DNA of 64,000 nucleotides. Origin: Bacteroidota bacterium. GTDB taxonomy: Bacteria > Bacteroidota > Bacteroidia > 2-12-FULL-35-15. Shown here one piece after another: positions 32,208 to 43,500 of the stretch (positions are counted from its first letter, which is position 1; every line of letters begins with the position of its first letter). The stretch is from positions 186,001-250,000 of the forward strand of contig JAOQAE010000007.1 of the NCBI GenBank assembly GCA_025963725.1, written 5' to 3'. Under the pieces are notes generated by a model that did no database searches, had not been told where the DNA came from, and worked only from the letters and a program-made list of their open reading frames with translations. Both the position numbers and the translations under genes were made by a program.

Positions 32208-33896
32208 ATGTTAAACCGTTACAAACAACACATTCCCCTCTTTTATTTTTTATTCCTTGCCTTTATTATTTTCATCAACAACGGAAGGGTAAGCCTCTGG
32301 GACCAGGATGAGGCGGCCTATGCAGGCTTTGCCAAACACATGACCGAAACAGGCAACTGGCTGATCCCCGATTTTATGTGGTCGGAAATTCACCGCAAGC
32401 CCCCGCTCCATTTCTGGGACATTGGACTCAGCTATAAATTATTTGGCATCAATGAATTCAGCGTCCGTTTTCCTTCTGCCGTATTTTTATTATCCACCTA
32501 CCTGCTGATCTATTTTGCAGGCAAGCCTTTATTCGGAAAAAGGGCAGCTTTTTTAGGAACGGTTGTGCTCAGCACTTCGCTTTTTGTACCGAGCCTCGCT
32601 AAGGTTTCTGTAACGGATGCAACCCTCCTGTTCTTTTCAACCGTATGCGCATTTGCCCTGCTATATATTATACAGCAGCGCTCGGTGAAATGGACAGCCG
32701 CCTTCTGGACAGCTTTTTCGCTGGCGCTGCTCACCAAGGGCCCACCGATCATTTTATTCACCGCAGTGTTTGCCGGATTGCTTTTTATCTTTCATCCCAA
32801 CCGGAAAAACCTGTTCAGCACACATCCATGGTTCTTCCTTCCTTTGGCCTGTGTTCCACTTTTCCTTTGGGGATATTTTGTTTCAAAAACGGGGGGCAGC
32901 GAGTTCATCCGCTGGATGATCGACTGGTATATCCTCAAGCGGGTGAACAGCAGCGTGCTGGGGCAGACAGGGCCTCCGGGCACACACCTGCTGAGCCTCT
33001 TCGTATTCTTCATCCCGTATTTCATGTTCTTTCCGAAAGCGCTCTGGCATGCCATCAGCGATCTTTTCCGGAAAGATAAAGGACTTAATTTTCTTTTGAG
33101 CGCATGGTTCATCTCCGGCTGGTTCCTGTATGAATGGTCGCCGAGCAAGCTCCCTGCCTATGTGATCGCGGCGCATGTACCGCTTGCGATCCTGATCGGG
33201 AAAGAGATCGTGGCCTGGCTCGAAACCGGCGCCCTGCCTGCCAAAGAGCTGGTCGTCACACACTTTATCCTGATCTCGCTGGTATTTGCCGCCCTGCTCG
33301 TTGCGCCACAGATATTGCATCTGCCATCACTGATCAAGATCACCTTTACCGTGGCTGCGCTGCTGCTCCTTGCATCGGCTGTTGCCACAATGAGATATCT
33401 CCGCTCGCATTTGTTCATACAATTGATGATCGGCACCAACCTGCTTTTCCAATTCCTTGCATGGGTGGTTCTGCTGCCACAGGTTGACGGGCTCAAGGAC
33501 GGATCAAAGGAGATCGCCGGCTACGTTGAAAAACATGCGGCAAGCAACAGCGTAGTGCTGATCGCGAACCAGCAGGGGCATCCTCCAAGCCTGCCATTTT
33601 ATTTAAGCCTTCATTTCTCAAAAGTAAAAGAGGAAACCGATCTTGAGCTGCTGCTCACAAAATTCCAGAGCGATGAGCCTTGTGTGCTTATCTTAAATAA
33701 AGAGCAGCGCGATGCTTCCGTGGCAAAGCTGCCTTCGATAAAGTTCAGGGAAGTGAAATCGATGCTGACTGACCGCGATGAGAATGCACACTACTATATA
33801 GCTATTAATAAGAGCGGTGAGAAGAGCAATGAAATGGCGGAAGGAAAGATCACTTCAGGTTCTTCGGATGAATACAATCGGTCCAGAATGCAATGA
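32208..33896 (+). CDS. ArnT/PMT-like integral membrane glycosyltransferase
   Basis: 562 residues, with about 11-12 hydrophobic helices over residues 10-430 and a soluble C-terminal part. The first extracytoplasmic loop has the acidic WDQDEAAYAGFAKHM motif and the following IHRKPPLHFW typical of ArnT-like (GT83) enzymes. These move a sugar from a polyprenyl-phosphate carrier to a lipid or protein acceptor on the periplasmic face of the inner membrane. The acceptor here is unknown. It is a single gene. Its last 47 bp overlap the convergent receiver gene, so the C-terminal tail of each is encoded on opposite strands of the same DNA. Confidence 0.9.
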   Translation: MLNRYKQHIPLFYFLFLAFIIFINNGRVSLWDQDEAAYAGFAKHMTETGNWLIPDFMWSEIHRKPPLHFWDIGLSYKLFGINEFSVRFPSAVFLLSTYLLIYFAGKPLFGKRAAFLGTVVLSTSLFVPSLAKVSVTDATLLFFSTVCAFALLYIIQQRSVKWTAAFWTAFSLALLTKGPPIILFTAVFAGLLFIFHPNRKNLFSTHPWFFLPLACVPLFLWGYFVSKTGGSEFIRWMIDWYILKRVNSSVLGQTGPPGTHLLSLFVFFIPYFMFFPKALWHAISDLFRKDKGLNFLLSAWFISGWFLYEWSPSKLPAYVIAAHVPLAILIGKEIVAWLETGALPAKELVVTHFILISLVFAALLVAPQILHLPSLIKITFTVAALLLLASAVATMRYLRSHLFIQLMIGTNLLFQFLAWVVLLPQVDGLKDGSKEIAGYVEKHAASNSVVLIANQQGHPPSLPFYLSLHFSKVKEETDLELLLTKFQSDEPCVLILNKEQRDASVAKLPSIKFREVKSMLTDRDENAHYYIAINKSGEKSNEMAEGKITSGSSDEYNRSRMQ

Positions 33897-34275
33897 TCTT
33901 TTCAAGGCTCGCGATAGTTCCGTCAAGCGTCATCGCCTTCGCGAAATAGCCCTGGATGTTTAACGTATATGCTTTGATGATATCTTCCCGCTGGCCGGCA
34001 TTGCTGTGAAAAATGAAAGGAATGGCCTTGCCCTTCAGCTCGGGATCATTTTCAATCGACTCCTTGAATTCAAGCCCGCCCATTACGGGCATGTCCATAT
34101 CTGAAAGGATCACAAATGTTTCAGTATCCGTAGACTTCAGGTAATCCAGCGCTTCCTTCCCGTTATTCCTGATCACGATCTTATTCGCAAGCCCAAGCTG
34201 TGCCATGGCAATAGTGAATAGCTCATGCTCATCCGGATCATCGTCCACCACTAAAAAAATTCCCGAAGGTTTCAT
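33850..34275 (-). CDS. Stand-alone response regulator receiver protein
   Basis: 141 residues from the ATG at 34275; the 28 codons of open frame upstream are not receiver sequence. The receiver fold is complete: acidic pair in LVVDDDPDEHE, phospho-acceptor Asp59 in ILSDMDMPVMGG, a Ser in FIFHSNAG and Lys in GYFAKAMT. There is no output domain. The end (EKIIAFWTDCIHP) resembles that of the receiver at 59658 (RKIVEYWKECIAP), so the two belong to one subfamily of single-domain receivers. Such proteins signal by protein contact or act as phosphate sinks. Its kinase is not encoded beside it. Confidence 0.92.
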   Translation of the reverse strand: MKPSGIFLVVDDDPDEHELFTIAMAQLGLANKIVIRNNGKEALDYLKSTDTETFVILSDMDMPVMGGLEFKESIENDPELKGKAIPFIFHSNAGQREDIIKAYTLNIQGYFAKAMTLDGTIASLEKIIAFWTDCIHPKNLK

Positions 34276-34339
34276 AGCATTACATCTTGATAATTTAAAA
34301 TAAAAAAAGCATACCATCACATTCCCGAACCGAGCGAAT

Positions 34340-34385
34340 AAAGTAATTAACAAAGGCAACTAAAGGTGTAATTTCCCGTAAAGCA
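34340..34385 (+). promoter_or_regulatory. Leader motif, copy A (upstream of small adhesin gene)
   Basis: The blocks AAAGTAATTAACAAAGGCAA-CTAAA (34340-34364) and CCCGTAAAGCA (34375-34385) match the region just upstream of the giant adhesin gene at 37567 (copy B) with the same order and nearly the same spacing. In copy A it ends 66 bp before the ATG and is followed by a hairpin TATTGGAT (34389-34396) / ATCCAATA (34422-34429). Function unknown; a shared operator, promoter or RNA leader is possible. Confidence 0.4.
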
Positions 34386-34451
34386 GCCTATTGGATCCTG
34401 CCACGGATTTATTACTATTCCATCCAATAAATTTTTATACTTTCGTGCATT

Positions 34452-35819
34452 ATGAGGGCTTTCAAAAGAATTTTCTACCTGTTTCTTCTATGCGTCACAG
34501 CAGGCACCGCGAATGCCCAGTCGGTAGGTGGCACTACCTCCGGAGCAGCTACTTATTGCTCTTCTACCAATTCCGGGTTTATTTCGGTAAGCGGATTCTC
34601 CGGCTCTATTCTTAACTGGGAATCATCCACCGATGGCGGAGCAACCTGGAGCACTGTTTCAAACACCACCCCGGCCCAAAGCTATTTCAACCTTTCACAA
34701 TCCACCTGCTACCGCGCCATCGTTCAGAACGGCGCCTTTCCACCCGACACCTCCACAACGGCCTGCATCACGGTTTACCTGCCGAGCAACGGCGGAAGCA
34801 TTTCGGGAGGTGGTACATTTTGCGCAGGCTCCGGCAGCGGAACACTAACGCTTAGCGGGAACACCGGAAACCCTTTATTCTGGCAATTTTCAACGGATAA
34901 CGGCGCTACCTGGACAAGTGTCAGCAATACAACCACAAGTCTATCCTATAGCTCGATCACCGTAAATACCATTTACGAAGCAGTGGTTCAGAACGGGCCG
35001 ATGTGTCCGTCGGATACTTCATCGCAGGCAGCGTTTATCATTGATGCGATGTCTGTTGCTGGCACAATTTCGGGCAGCGATACGGTATGCGCAGGCTTTA
35101 ATTCAGGCACGCTCAGCCTTTCCGGCATGACCGGCTCAGTAATAGGATGGGCGTATTCCACTGACAACGGCACCACCTGGACGCCTATTCTCAATAGCAC
35201 CACTTCCCAGGCTTACCTGAATCTTACACAATCAACATTGTACAGCGCGATCGTTCAGAACAATAGTTGTCCGGCCGATATCAGCGCGCCCGCTTCAATT
35301 GAAGTGAACAGCCTTCCGCTTGTTTCTGCAAGCGCCGACACCACCATAGCTGCCGGCGGATCGGTTGCGCTGAGCGGTTCAGGAACAGGAACGCCATTAT
35401 GGACACCTTCTTCGGGGCTCGACAGCGTTTCGTCTTTCACGCCGCTGGCGACACCTGCAGCTACTACAACCTATTTACTCACCGTAATTGACGCCAACGG
35501 ATGCACGGCTTCGGATAACGTGACCGTTACTGTGATCCTCCCGGAATTCAACGGGATGGTCTCCAACCTTTTTACCCCAAACGGAGATGGCATCAACGAC
35601 AGCTGGTATATCGAGAACATCGAAAACTTCCAGGACAGCGAAGTGTATGTTTATAACATTTATGGAAATAAAGTATTCGAAAAAAAGAATTACAGGAATG
35701 ACTGGAAGGGAACTTACAACGGAGCTGCGCTTCCCGACGGCACTTATTATTATATTTTAAAGTTCGGCGATACGGGAAAGCCTATCAAGGGCTCATTGGA
35801 TATTTTAAGCAATAAATAA
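34452..35819 (+). CDS. T9SS-secreted adhesin with Ig-like modules and type B sorting domain
   Basis: 455 residues. A signal peptide ends near TANAQS. Three homologous modules of about 80-85 residues follow (about 24-105, 106-190, 192-280). Each carries the pattern C...SG.(I/L)(T/S)LSG..G.(I/P)..W..STD(G/N)G.TW and ends with (I/V)VQN. Then comes a PKD-like module (about 285-360) and a gliding-motility-type C-terminal domain (about 362-455: LFTPNGDGINDSW, VYNIYGNKVFEKKNYRNDWK, and a final GSLDILSNK). The last domain directs export by the T9SS. The stop codon overlaps the start of the PorP-SPOR gene (TAATG), so the two are translationally coupled and the barrel is its likely partner. Confidence 0.9.
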   Translation: MRAFKRIFYLFLLCVTAGTANAQSVGGTTSGAATYCSSTNSGFISVSGFSGSILNWESSTDGGATWSTVSNTTPAQSYFNLSQSTCYRAIVQNGAFPPDTSTTACITVYLPSNGGSISGGGTFCAGSGSGTLTLSGNTGNPLFWQFSTDNGATWTSVSNTTTSLSYSSITVNTIYEAVVQNGPMCPSDTSSQAAFIIDAMSVAGTISGSDTVCAGFNSGTLSLSGMTGSVIGWAYSTDNGTTWTPILNSTTSQAYLNLTQSTLYSAIVQNNSCPADISAPASIEVNSLPLVSASADTTIAAGGSVALSGSGTGTPLWTPSSGLDSVSSFTPLATPAATTTYLLTVIDANGCTASDNVTVTVILPEFNGMVSNLFTPNGDGINDSWYIENIENFQDSEVYVYNIYGNKVFEKKNYRNDWKGTYNGAALPDGTYYYILKFGDTGKPIKGSLDILSNK

Positions 35820-37372
35820 TGATAAAGAAAACATACATTACCTTACTGCTTGCTCTTTCTTTTCTGTTTGCTGAAGCCCAGCAGATCGGGTTTTACAGCC
35901 ATGCATTTTTTAAGCCAATGGTATATAACCCTGCATTCACCGGCAATGCAGAAGGCATCAATGCAATGATCATCAGCCGGGCACAATGGACCGGCTTCAA
36001 CGGGGGGCCCCAGCTGAACCTTTTTACGCTTGATGGAAGCCTGCCAAATAATAAAACGGGGCTTGGGCTCTGCCTCATCAGCGACAGGAAAGGGATCACG
36101 AACAGAACCGGCGGAAACATCAATTATTCATACCGTTTGAACATTACAGATGCCGCGTACCTCAGATTTGGAATTGCAGCAGGCATCATTGACCAGAGCA
36201 TCGACTTTTCGAAAGCGCTTGTTGAGGATCCCTCTGATCCGTTCACCTTTGGAGACCAGCAACGGAAAACAGTTTTCGATGCAAATGCAGGGCTTGCATT
36301 TTTCTGGAAGGGCCTCGAGGCAGGAGTGGCAGTGCCGCAACTGATCGGAAATAAGATCGCATACGTTGACAACACGGATGTACGTGCAACGTATACCCAG
36401 GTGAGGCACTTCCTTGGCACATTAAAATACAGCCTGCCACTTTCAAAAGATAAAGGCCTTTATATCGCTCCGCAGGCACTTGTACGCTATCTGCCCGGCG
36501 CACCATTCCAGTATGACGGAACGCTGAACCTTGAATGGAGGGATAAGGCATGGATCGGAGCTACCTATAAAAGTGATTATGCTATTACCGCTCATTTGGG
36601 TTTCTGCATCCACAAGCAGCTTTACGTAGGTTACGCGTACGACATCATCCTTGGTGATCTTTCCCGTTATTCAGGCATAAGCCATGAAGTAATGGTAAGC
36701 TTTAAGTTCGGAAAGAATAAAAAAGAAGAAGCTTCAGCGGAAAAAGCCGTCAATACAGGAGAGCAGACTGCTTCAGAAAAGCGCCTCGACAGCCTCCAGG
36801 CAATTCTTGAAGAAAGCCAGTCGCAGATCAGGGCCAACGCGGAAAAGATAAAAGTGCTTACCGATAAGCTCGAGCAGCAGTCGAAGGCTATACAGGCACA
36901 GCAACAAGCTGCATCTTCATCGCAGGCATCACCAGTGCAGGGCCAGGGACAGCCTTCACAGCAACAACCGCAGAGCACAGGAGCACAGAATCAAAACACA
37001 AACACTCCTGCAGCAAATAACCAGAACCAGAATGCAGCGGCAGTTGAAACAGATAAAAATAAAGTTAATGATAACGGGATCTGGCTTGTAACGAACAATT
37101 CAAAAGATTTCAAAACCGACAGGGGAGGCACTCCTAAAAAAGGATATTATGTGGTAGCGGGCACATTCGTTTACCTCGATTTCGCTGAAGCGGAAGTAAA
37201 ACGCCTGAAAGCACAAGGGTTTCCTTCCACCAACCGGATCTTTTCAGAGCAAAAACAATTCAATTATGTTTTTGTTTCCAGTTCCCTTTCCAAGGATGAA
37301 GCGATGAAGGCTGCGGAAAAAGTGCGTGCCGGAGGCATCAAAGATGCCTGGATCCTTCAGCTTGTGGAATAA
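35819..37372 (+). CDS. PorP/SprF-type barrel fused to a C-terminal SPOR domain
   Basis: 517 residues. Signal peptide (ends LFAEAQQ), then a PorP/SprF barrel (about 20-300) with GFYSHAFFKPMVYNPAFTGN and SRAQWTGFNGGPQLNLFTLD. Next is a predicted coiled coil (about 317-360, EKRLDSLQAILEESQSQIRA onward), a Gln/Asn/Ser-rich linker (about 361-415), and a SPOR domain at the end (about 430-517: KKGYYVVAGTFVYLDFAEAE ... IKDAWILQLVE). SPOR domains bind peptidoglycan strands stripped of peptides. The fusion would therefore tie an outer-membrane T9SS barrel to the cell wall. It overlaps the small adhesin gene by one base upstream and precedes the giant adhesin by 194 bp. Confidence 0.92.
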   Translation: MIKKTYITLLLALSFLFAEAQQIGFYSHAFFKPMVYNPAFTGNAEGINAMIISRAQWTGFNGGPQLNLFTLDGSLPNNKTGLGLCLISDRKGITNRTGGNINYSYRLNITDAAYLRFGIAAGIIDQSIDFSKALVEDPSDPFTFGDQQRKTVFDANAGLAFFWKGLEAGVAVPQLIGNKIAYVDNTDVRATYTQVRHFLGTLKYSLPLSKDKGLYIAPQALVRYLPGAPFQYDGTLNLEWRDKAWIGATYKSDYAITAHLGFCIHKQLYVGYAYDIILGDLSRYSGISHEVMVSFKFGKNKKEEASAEKAVNTGEQTASEKRLDSLQAILEESQSQIRANAEKIKVLTDKLEQQSKAIQAQQQAASSSQASPVQGQGQPSQQQPQSTGAQNQNTNTPAANNQNQNAAAVETDKNKVNDNGIWLVTNNSKDFKTDRGGTPKKGYYVVAGTFVYLDFAEAEVKRLKAQGFPSTNRIFSEQKQFNYVFVSSSLSKDEAMKAAEKVRAGGIKDAWILQLVE

Positions 37373-37500
37373 TATTTCTGCCACTATATTCAATGACCAA
37401 TGCGAGCTTGATAATACATTTTGTGTAATTATTTCCCCATATCCTGCTATCCTTTGCGGGCGCAGGACTCTTCTATCGTTTCTACCGCCAACTTTGTCTA

Positions 37501-37548
37501 AAAAGAAATAAACAATAGCAACTAAAAGCTACCTTTAGCCGTAAAGCA
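37501..37548 (+). promoter_or_regulatory. Leader motif, copy B (upstream of giant adhesin gene)
   Basis: AAAGAAATAAACAATAGCAA-CTAAA (37502-37526) and GCCGTAAAGCA (37538-37548) match copy A at 34340-34385. Between the blocks CTAAA/TTTAG can pair as a 5-bp stem. The motif ends 18 bp before the ATG, closer than in copy A. GCAA...CGTAAAGC is loosely reminiscent of the core of c-di-GMP-I (GEMM) riboswitches, but the second paired element of that class is absent. Confidence 0.4.
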
Positions 37549-37566
37549 TTACAAATACAACAGGGC

Positions 37567-40500
37567 ATGCGAATAAAGCTACTTTTCACCTTTCTTTCTT
37601 TATTATTTGTTCTCGGTTCACAGGCGCAGTGCGGTCCAACTGTTCCCACATTCAATGTGAATCTTACGGGATCGCCTTCCGGTACCTGGACCAGTCCGCT
37701 TGTTCAACGGGCCGGTAACTGTTGCGGTACTACAGCACCCGATAAATGTGTGGATTTTATCATTACCCTTGATCCGGGTGCAGCGGGGATCAGCTTCAAT
37801 ATTATTTCAGGCGCGGTTCCGGGAGGAGCCCTTTTTTACCAGATCGGCTGCGGGCCTCCTACAGCGCTTGGCTCACCGATCTGCCTGAGCGGACCCGGCC
37901 CTCACCTCTTAACTTTTTGCAAGCCAGGAAATAATCAGAATGTTTACCAGATCACATCTATACCTGCAGCTGTGGGAGGCACAGATGTAACGGTGAATGA
38001 TGGTTGTGTCGGGCATATTGTTGCTACCGGCTTCAACACCTCCACCGTAACCTGGAATTCGATCTATCCCGGCGCACCGGGAGCATACAACAGTTATTTG
38101 TCCTGCACTTCCAATTGTCTCAATCCTACCGTTACAGGCACCGGCAGTCCACCGCCTTATGTTGATTACGTGATCTGCGGACAGCCCGCTTCCATGTGTA
38201 ATTTCACAACTGTATGTGACACAGTAAGGGTAACGTTTAATCCTACACTCAGCGTAAGCATTGCACCACTCAATCCAACGATTTGCTTCGGGCAAACCTC
38301 AACCACCATTACAGCAACGGGAGCAGGAGGCACTCCGCCCTATAGCTATTTGTGGAACAGCGTAAACCCTTCGCCAAGCATTAATGTGGGAGCCGGCAAT
38401 TACACAGTGGTAATGTCGGATGCTTCCGGCTGTCCGCCTGTTTCGGCTGCCGTAACTGTCACGTCCTTCTCTGTTGCCATTACAGCCAATGCCGGCCCCG
38501 ATGATACCACTTGTTCCCAAAGCCCTGCAACAATTTTGCATGGAGCCGTTACAGGCGCCAGCGGAGGCGTGTGGTCAGGCGGCGCGGGAACCTTCAGTCC
38601 GAACAATGCCACACTCGGAGCTGTGTATACTCCTACCGCGGCCGAAATAGCAGCCGGGTTTGTGAACCTCACGCTTACAACAACCGGTAACGGAACTTGT
38701 CCCGCCGCCTCAGATGTTGTGAAGATCTGGTTTATGGGCTTTACGGGAACTGTAGCCGTTGCGCCGGTAAATGTCAGCTGCTTCGGAGGAAACAATGGCT
38801 CTGCCACAGCCTCGGTTACCGGGGGCATTCCGCCATTCACCTATTCCTGGAATACAGTACCCGCACAAACAACAGCTACTGCAAGCAATCTGGTTGCCGG
38901 AACCTATACAGTTACGATCACCAACGGGATCGGCTGTACAACCCAGACCACCACAACCATTACGCAGCCGACGCCTTTAACAGTAAGCAACACTATCACC
39001 AATGTGAGCTGCGCAGGAGGAAACAATGGAAGCATTGCAGTTACACCGGCAGGCGGAACTCCCGGTTACTCTTATGCATGGCTGCCGGGCGGCCAGAGCA
39101 CCTCTTCCATCAGCGGACAGGCCGCAGGAACTTATACTGCTACCGTTACCGATTCGAAAGGCTGTGTGGTCACCTCCACATATACCATCACACAGCCGGC
39201 GCCGCTTGCCATTTCCTTTACATCAACTAACGTGAGCTGCTTTAACGGAAGCAATGGCACGGCATCCGCCACTGTTATCGGCGGAACACCGGCCTATACT
39301 TACAGCTGGGCACCTTCAGGAGGAACAGCCGCTACCGCTTCGGGATTACAGGCAGGAACTTATACTCTTACTGTTACGGATGTTAAAGGTTGCGTTCTTA
39401 CAAATACGATAACGATCACACAGCCGACTGCGCTTACTGCAACTACATCAGCAGCGCCTGAAACATGTGATTACCTGAACAATGGTTCTGCAACTGCAAG
39501 TCCGGCAGGCGGAACACCCGGCTACACTTATTTGTGGATGCCCGGAAGCTTTACAACAGCTACCGCCAGCAATCTTTCAGCAGGCACTTATACCGTAACA
39601 GTTACCGATTCGAAAGGATGTACAGCCACTGCTTTTGCTACCATTACACAACCTGCACCTTTAACTGTGAGCCTGATCAGCCAAACCAATGTGAGCTGCT
39701 TCGGGGGCAACAACGGATCTGTAACGGCCAGCCCTGCAGGCGGAACAGCTCCGTACGGCTATGCATGGTCGCCCGGCGGCGCAACAACAGCCACAGCTTC
39801 GGGCCTCGCAGCAGGTACATATACAGTTACTGTTACCGATAATCATGGCTGCCAGGTACAAAGTTCAACTGCAATTACACAACCTCTGCAGCCTTTAACG
39901 GCGACGAATGTTATCAGCAATGTAAGCTGTTCGGGAGGAAGCAACGGAAGCATCGCAGTGACCCCTTCAGGCGGAACTCCGGGCTACACTTACCTTTGGG
40001 CGCCGGGCGGACAAACAAGCTCTTCCATTACCGGGCAGGTCGCAGGAACCTACACGGTTACTGTAACAGATTCAAAGGGTTGTGTTTTCACCGCGAATTA
40101 TACCATCACGCAACCGGCACCTCTTGCCATTACATTTACGCAAACAAATGTAAGCTGCTCCGGAGGCAACAACGGAACAGCAACTGCTGCTGTGAGCGGA
40201 GGGACTCCGGCGTACACGTACAGCTGGGCGCCATCGGGCGGGACAGCCGCTACAGCCTCCGGCTTGCAGGCCGGCACCTATACCTTAACTGTAACAGATA
40301 CTAAAGGATGTACCGTTACCAATACGGTAACGATCACACAGCCAACTGCGCTTAGCGCAACCACCTCTGTAACCAATGAGACCTGCGATTACCTGAACAA
40401 TGGTACCGCTACAGCAAGCCCTTCGGGCGGAACACCGGGATACAGCTATTTATGGATGCCGGGAAGCTTTACCACCGGCACGATCAGCAACCTTTCCAGC

Positions 40501-43500
40501 GGAACCTATACTGTTACCGTGACCGATTCGAAAGGATGCGTAGCGCTTGCTACTGCTGTGATCACGCAGCCGGCGCCGCTTTCAATAACCTTCAGCGCAC
40601 AAACGAATGTAAGCTGTTTTGGCGGCAATAACGGATCTGTAAGCGCTACTCCTGCGGGCGGAACACCGAATTACTCTTATTCCTGGCTGCCGGGCGGAGC
40701 TACAACGAATTCTATTTCAGGCCTGGCTGCAGGAACATATATCCTCACAATCACTGATAACAACAGCTGCCAGGTGCAGAGCACAGTAAGCATAACACAG
40801 CCGGCGCTTGCACTCAGCGTTTCGGGGACATCCACAATTGTATCCTGCTTTGGCGGGAACAATGGGACAGCAACAGCCAATGGCACAGGCGGCACAAGCC
40901 CTTATGCATTTACATGGATGCCGGGAAGCGTGAGCGGGCAAAATATTACAGGCCTCGTTGCAGGAACATATACAGTAACCGCAACGGACGCTAACGGATG
41001 TACCGCAACGAACACAGTTGTTGTAAACCAACCTGCTCCCCTCGCCATCAGCTTCACACAAACCAATGTAAGCTGCTTCAGCGGAAGCAACGGAACGGCA
41101 ACCGCAAATGTAACCGGCGGTACAGCTCCTTATGCCTACAGCTGGACACCGGCCGGAGGAACAGGCTCAACTGCCACCGGACTGGCAGCCGGCACGTACA
41201 CCGCAACCGTTACGGATTCGAAGGGCTGTATTACCTCAAATACGGTAACGATCACACAACCGACCGCGCTTACTGCGACAACAACTGTTACCAATGAAAC
41301 CTGTGATTACCTGAACAACGGCACTGCCACGGCACTGCCTGCCGGCGGAACCCCGGGCTACACTTACCTGTGGATGCCTGGAAGCTTCACCAGCGCTACT
41401 ATAAGCAATCTTTCCAGCGGCACCTACACTGTAACCGTAACCGATCTCAAGGGATGCGTTGTGCTTGCAACCGCGAATATTACTCAGCCTGCGGCACTTG
41501 CAATTTCATTCAACGCACAAACGAATGTAAGCTGCTTCGGAGGCAACAATGGCTCCGTGAATGCCACCCCATCCGGCGGAACTCCTAATTACAGCTATGC
41601 ATGGGCCCCGGGAGGAGCAAGCACCAATTCAATTTCCGGGCTTTCGGCCGGAACATATACACTAACCATTACCGACAACAATAGCTGCCAGGTACAAAAC
41701 ACCGTCACCATCACACAGCCTGCCACCGCGCTTTCTGTAACAGCAACATCCACTCCTGCCACCTGTAACGGCGGAAGCAACGGAACAGCCACCGCGACCG
41801 GAGCCGGGGGAACAGGGCCATACACCTATTCATGGATGCCGGGAAGCCTGAGCGGACAGAATGTTACCGGCCTTACTGCGGGAACATATACCGTTATGCC
41901 GATGGACGCGAATGGCTGTACAGCTACGAATACCGTTACAGTTTCAGAGCCATCGGCGATGGTGCTTACCATGAATGCCACGAATTCAAACTGCGGTACC
42001 CCAAGCGGGCAGGCCTCAGTATCTGTTTCAGGCGGGATCGCGCCGTATACTTATTTATGGTCGCCTTCAGGAGGCACAGCCAGCACAGCAACAGGATTGA
42101 TCGCGGGAGCATATACGATCCAGGTGACTGATGCGAATGGCTGTATCCAGACACAATGGGTAAATGTGAATGATAACTCAGGCCCTACCGCCACGATCTT
42201 CTCCATCATCAATGTAAGCTGCAACGGCGGATCCGACGGAGCTGCGAGCGTTGGAGTTGCCGGAGGAACAGGCCCTTTCACTTATAACTGGATGCCTTTC
42301 GGCGGAACTTCACCAACGGCTACGGGCTTATCAGCCGGATCTTATACAGTAACTGTGCTGGATGCAAACGGCTGCCAGTCGAATGCCACTACCAGCCCCG
42401 ATATCCTCGAGCCGACACCGATCGCGATCAGCATTACCACAGGAGCCGTAAGCTGCTTTGGCGGCAGCAACGGAACCGCAACAGCTTCAGCAAGCGGGGG
42501 CACCCCGGGATACAGCTACCTGTGGCTCCCTTCCGGAGCTACCGGCCCTACTGTCTCCGGCCTGACCGCAGGAACATTCACCGTGCAGGTAACCGATAAT
42601 AATAATTGTGTTCAAACCGCGACTTATACAATTACCCAGCCCGCAGCTGCATTAACTGTTGGCATTTCAAACACACCTGTTTCCTGCTTTAGCGGCTCAA
42701 ATGGAAGCGCAACGTCCATTGCAGCAGGCGGCACAGGTCCTTACAATTACTCCTGGATGCCGGGAGCGGTTACAGGGCCTTCCATCTCCGGGATGCCTGC
42801 GGGCACTTACACCGTTTCGGTGACCGATACAAAAGGATGTACGGCTACAGCAAGCACTACTATCACTCAGCCTACCGCCCTTTCCCTCACGACCGGAAGT
42901 GCCAATGCTGCCTGCGGCACTCCAAGCGGACTGGCGTATGTTACCTCCACAGGGGGCACATCGCCATACGCGTATTCCTGGATGCCCGGCGGAACCATAA
43001 ACGATACAGCTTTTGCGCTGGTACCTGGAACCTACAGTGTAACCGTTACCGATAATAACAGCTGCGCGGCTTCTGCAAGCGTAACGGTAAATAATACACC
43101 GGGGCCTGTAGCTACGATCACCTCTACCGTAAACGTGAGCTGTAATGGCGGATCAAATGGCAGCGCGACAGTAGCCGTGGTTTTCGGCGTTACTCCATAT
43201 ACATACAGCTGGTCGCCTGCGGGCGGCAGCGGCGCCACGGCCTCGGGGCTTAACGCCGGAACGTATATTGTTAATGTGGCAGATGCAAACGGATGCTCTT
43301 CAGCAGATACTGCTGTTATTACGCAACCAACACCTCTTTCCGTAAGCGTAACAACAGCTAATGTAAGCTGTTTCGGAGGAAGCAACGGAACCGCCAGCGC
43401 AACGGCATCGGGCGGAACTCCCGGATATACCTACACATGGCTGCCTTCAGGCAGCACAGGTTCTTCCATAAGCGCGTTGGCTTCAGGCACCTATACCGTG

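Noticed and set aside
37501-37566. A c-di-GMP-I (GEMM) riboswitch before the giant adhesin
   Set aside because: Only the short GCAA and GTAAAGC strings are similar; the tetraloop hairpin and the second stem of the class are absent, and the ATG follows after 18 bp.
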